From assembly GCA_022702545.1 (NCBI GenBank), contig JAHRBC010000001.1, positions 7,192,001-7,256,000 on the forward strand: DNA of 64,000 nucleotides, in the 5' to 3' direction. Below are positions 62,844 to 64,000 of this stretch, piece by piece. Under the pieces are notes generated by a model, which had not been told where the DNA came from, did not search any database, and worked only from the letters and a program-made list of their open reading frames with translations. A program made the translations under genes and the position numbers. Position 1 is the stretch's first letter, and every line of letters begins with the position of its first letter. This DNA comes from Phycomyces nitens. Its lineage: Eukaryota > Mucoromycota > Mucoromycetes > Mucorales > Phycomycetaceae.

Positions 62844-63941
62844 CTATAACAAGGCTTTGTTTTCATAAAACTTGTAATCAGTGTATCCCTTATTTCCTGG
62901 GGTATAGAATGTCGACCGATCGTAGGGTGTCAGAGGCCATTGGTTGCGTATTCTTTCCACTAAATCAGGGTTTGCAATGAAGCCTCGTCCAAAGGCGACA
63001 AGATCACCGGTAGCTTCAGAGTGAGAGGTGGCCTTTTCAGGGTCAAGGGTATAGCCACCAGCACTGATAAAGGCACCCTTCCACACAGACCGGAAAGGAT
63101 CCAAAGTCTCAGTGGCAGTAGAACGGTCATCTGTAAAGAACTTTACTCGAGGCTCTACAATGTGCACGTACGACAGATCAGAATGCTTTGCTTGACATTC
63201 ATTTACAATGTGTCCCCAGGTCTCATAAGGTGTCTCGTCCTCCATGCCTTGGAACTCGGACCATGGTGACAATCGAATTCCAGTTCGATCAGCTCCAATT
63301 GCTTGGGTCACGGCCTCCAGAACCTCGAGTGTGAAGCGAGTTCGGTTCTCGATCGATCCTCCATAGATGTCTGTTCGCTTGTTGCTCGAGGAATTAATAA
63401 ATTGGTCCAAAAGATAGCCATTTGCCGAGTGGACCTCTACTCCGTCAAATCCAGCCTTTAGAGCATTCTTGGCTGCCTGGACATAATCTTGGGTAATCGC
63501 ATGGATCTCAGGGATCTCCAAGGCTCTGGGTACTTCATTAGGGTTTCCGTATCTGTTTGTACCGGGAATAGCCAGTTCTGAGGCGGACACAGGTCGCACG
63601 TTATTAGGCAACATGGCCGATGACGAGGCACGACCAAGGTGCCACAATTGAAGAAAAATGATGGCTCCCTTTTTATGGACTGCCTCGGTAATCTGCTTCC
63701 ATCCTTCGATTTGGGCAGGGCTATGTATTCCGGGAACATTGGCGAATCCACCAGCAAGAGGAGTGATAAAGGTGGCTTCACTGATTAGTAAGCCGCCATT
63801 GGTTGCACGCTGTTCATAATAGGTTGCCATGTCAGGGGTAGGAACACCTTCGATAGTGGCTCTCGTGCGAGTCAAGGGAGCCAAGACAATACGGTGCTTG
63901 AGGGCATGGCGGCCAATCTTGACGGGTGAAAAGAGTGTCAT
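62844..63941 (-). CDS. Old yellow enzyme family NADH:flavin oxidoreductase
   Basis: FMN-dependent ene-reductase of the OYE/12-oxophytodienoate-reductase type; physiological substrate unknown. One uninterrupted exon, 365 residues, normal for the family. Motifs: IVLAPLTRTRA, ISEATFITP, LQLWHLGRAS, GFDGVEVHSANGYLLDQF (H-x2-N substrate site), GGSIENRTRF, GIRLSPWSEFQGM and FGRGFIANPDLVERI at the FMN phosphate site. It has no introns, in contrast to almost every gene around it; that could mean transfer or retroposition, but many fungal OYE genes are intronless, so this is weak evidence. The ATG at 63941 is chosen over an upstream TTG. Confidence 0.92.
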   Translation of the reverse strand: MTLFSPVKIGRHALKHRIVLAPLTRTRATIEGVPTPDMATYYEQRATNGGLLISEATFITPLAGGFANVPGIHSPAQIEGWKQITEAVHKKGAIIFLQLWHLGRASSSAMLPNNVRPVSASELAIPGTNRYGNPNEVPRALEIPEIHAITQDYVQAAKNALKAGFDGVEVHSANGYLLDQFINSSSNKRTDIYGGSIENRTRFTLEVLEAVTQAIGADRTGIRLSPWSEFQGMEDETPYETWGHIVNECQAKHSDLSYVHIVEPRVKFFTDDRSTATETLDPFRSVWKGAFISAGGYTLDPEKATSHSEATGDLVAFGRGFIANPDLVERIRNQWPLTPYDRSTFYTPGNKGYTDYKFYENKALL

Positions 63942-64000
63942 TGATAAAAGTAACAAGAGAACAGTCTGGAGAAAAAGGTTGGTGTTTTATATAGACGATT

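Overview
The window looks like nuclear DNA of an early-diverging filamentous fungus, most likely Mucoromycota (Mucorales-like). The reasons are: many very short spliceosomal introns (mostly 47-85 nt, GT..AG with CTAAY-like branch sites), AT-rich spacers with A/T runs, a homoaconitase of the fungal alpha-aminoadipate lysine pathway, a small CaaX-type G-gamma, a fungal ferric reductase, an acidic repeat-rich secretory-type protein and Tc1/mariner remnants. The species cannot be fixed from the sequence alone. All gene names below rest on recognised protein motifs and family alignments from memory, not on a database search.

Layout. 1-1.9 kb: AT-rich spacer. 1.9-26.3 kb is gene-dense: ELG1/ATAD5 (-), SDH assembly factor 3 (+), DNM1-type fission dynamin (-), a decayed membrane-protein reading frame (-), a MATH-BTB protein (+), BMT2 rRNA methyltransferase (-), a small glutaredoxin-like protein (+), an unrecognised split reading frame (-), G-protein gamma (-), LYS4 homoaconitase (+), NTAQ1-type N-terminal glutamine amidase (-), IMP4 (+), EME1 (+) and PEX5 (-). 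26.3-39.2 kb is an accessory island: a 5'-damaged Tc1/mariner element with one intact terminal repeat, a 2.5 kb tandem array of about 275-bp units, a candidate unknown spliced gene, a degenerate TTGGA-rich stretch, an orphan transposase HTH fragment and a very AT-rich gene desert. 39.2-64 kb is gene-dense again: cytochrome P450 (+), NOP58 (-), UTP22 (+), a FHIP/FAM160-type protein (+), an SR-like RRM/zinc-knuckle protein (+), a type-II membrane protein with a His-Gly-Pro-Pro array (-), SEC23 (+), ferric reductase (-) and an old-yellow-enzyme family oxidoreductase (-).

Functional themes. Four genes serve ribosome biogenesis (BMT2, IMP4, NOP58, UTP22), the last two being divergent from one 479-bp spacer. 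Two act in genome maintenance (ELG1, EME1). Organelle and traffic genes include DNM1, PEX5, SEC23 and the FHIP homologue. Divergent pairs with short shared promoters are G-gamma/LYS4 (296 bp), NTAQ1/IMP4 (122 bp) and NOP58/UTP22.

The most unusual object is the tandem array at about 28.54-31.07 kb. Read on the minus strand, each intact unit carries two donor/acceptor pairs at fixed places, so a unit would splice to one ~167-nt and one 25-nt exon. In four of the ten units the spliced length is a multiple of three and reads as a 63-64 residue acidic peptide; in the others slippage of a TTCG tetranucleotide or other indels shifts the frame. Further points are two microexons (10 nt in DNM1; 25 nt carrying the haem cysteine of the P450), several GC-AG introns, and ten WxxxF/Y motifs in PEX5.
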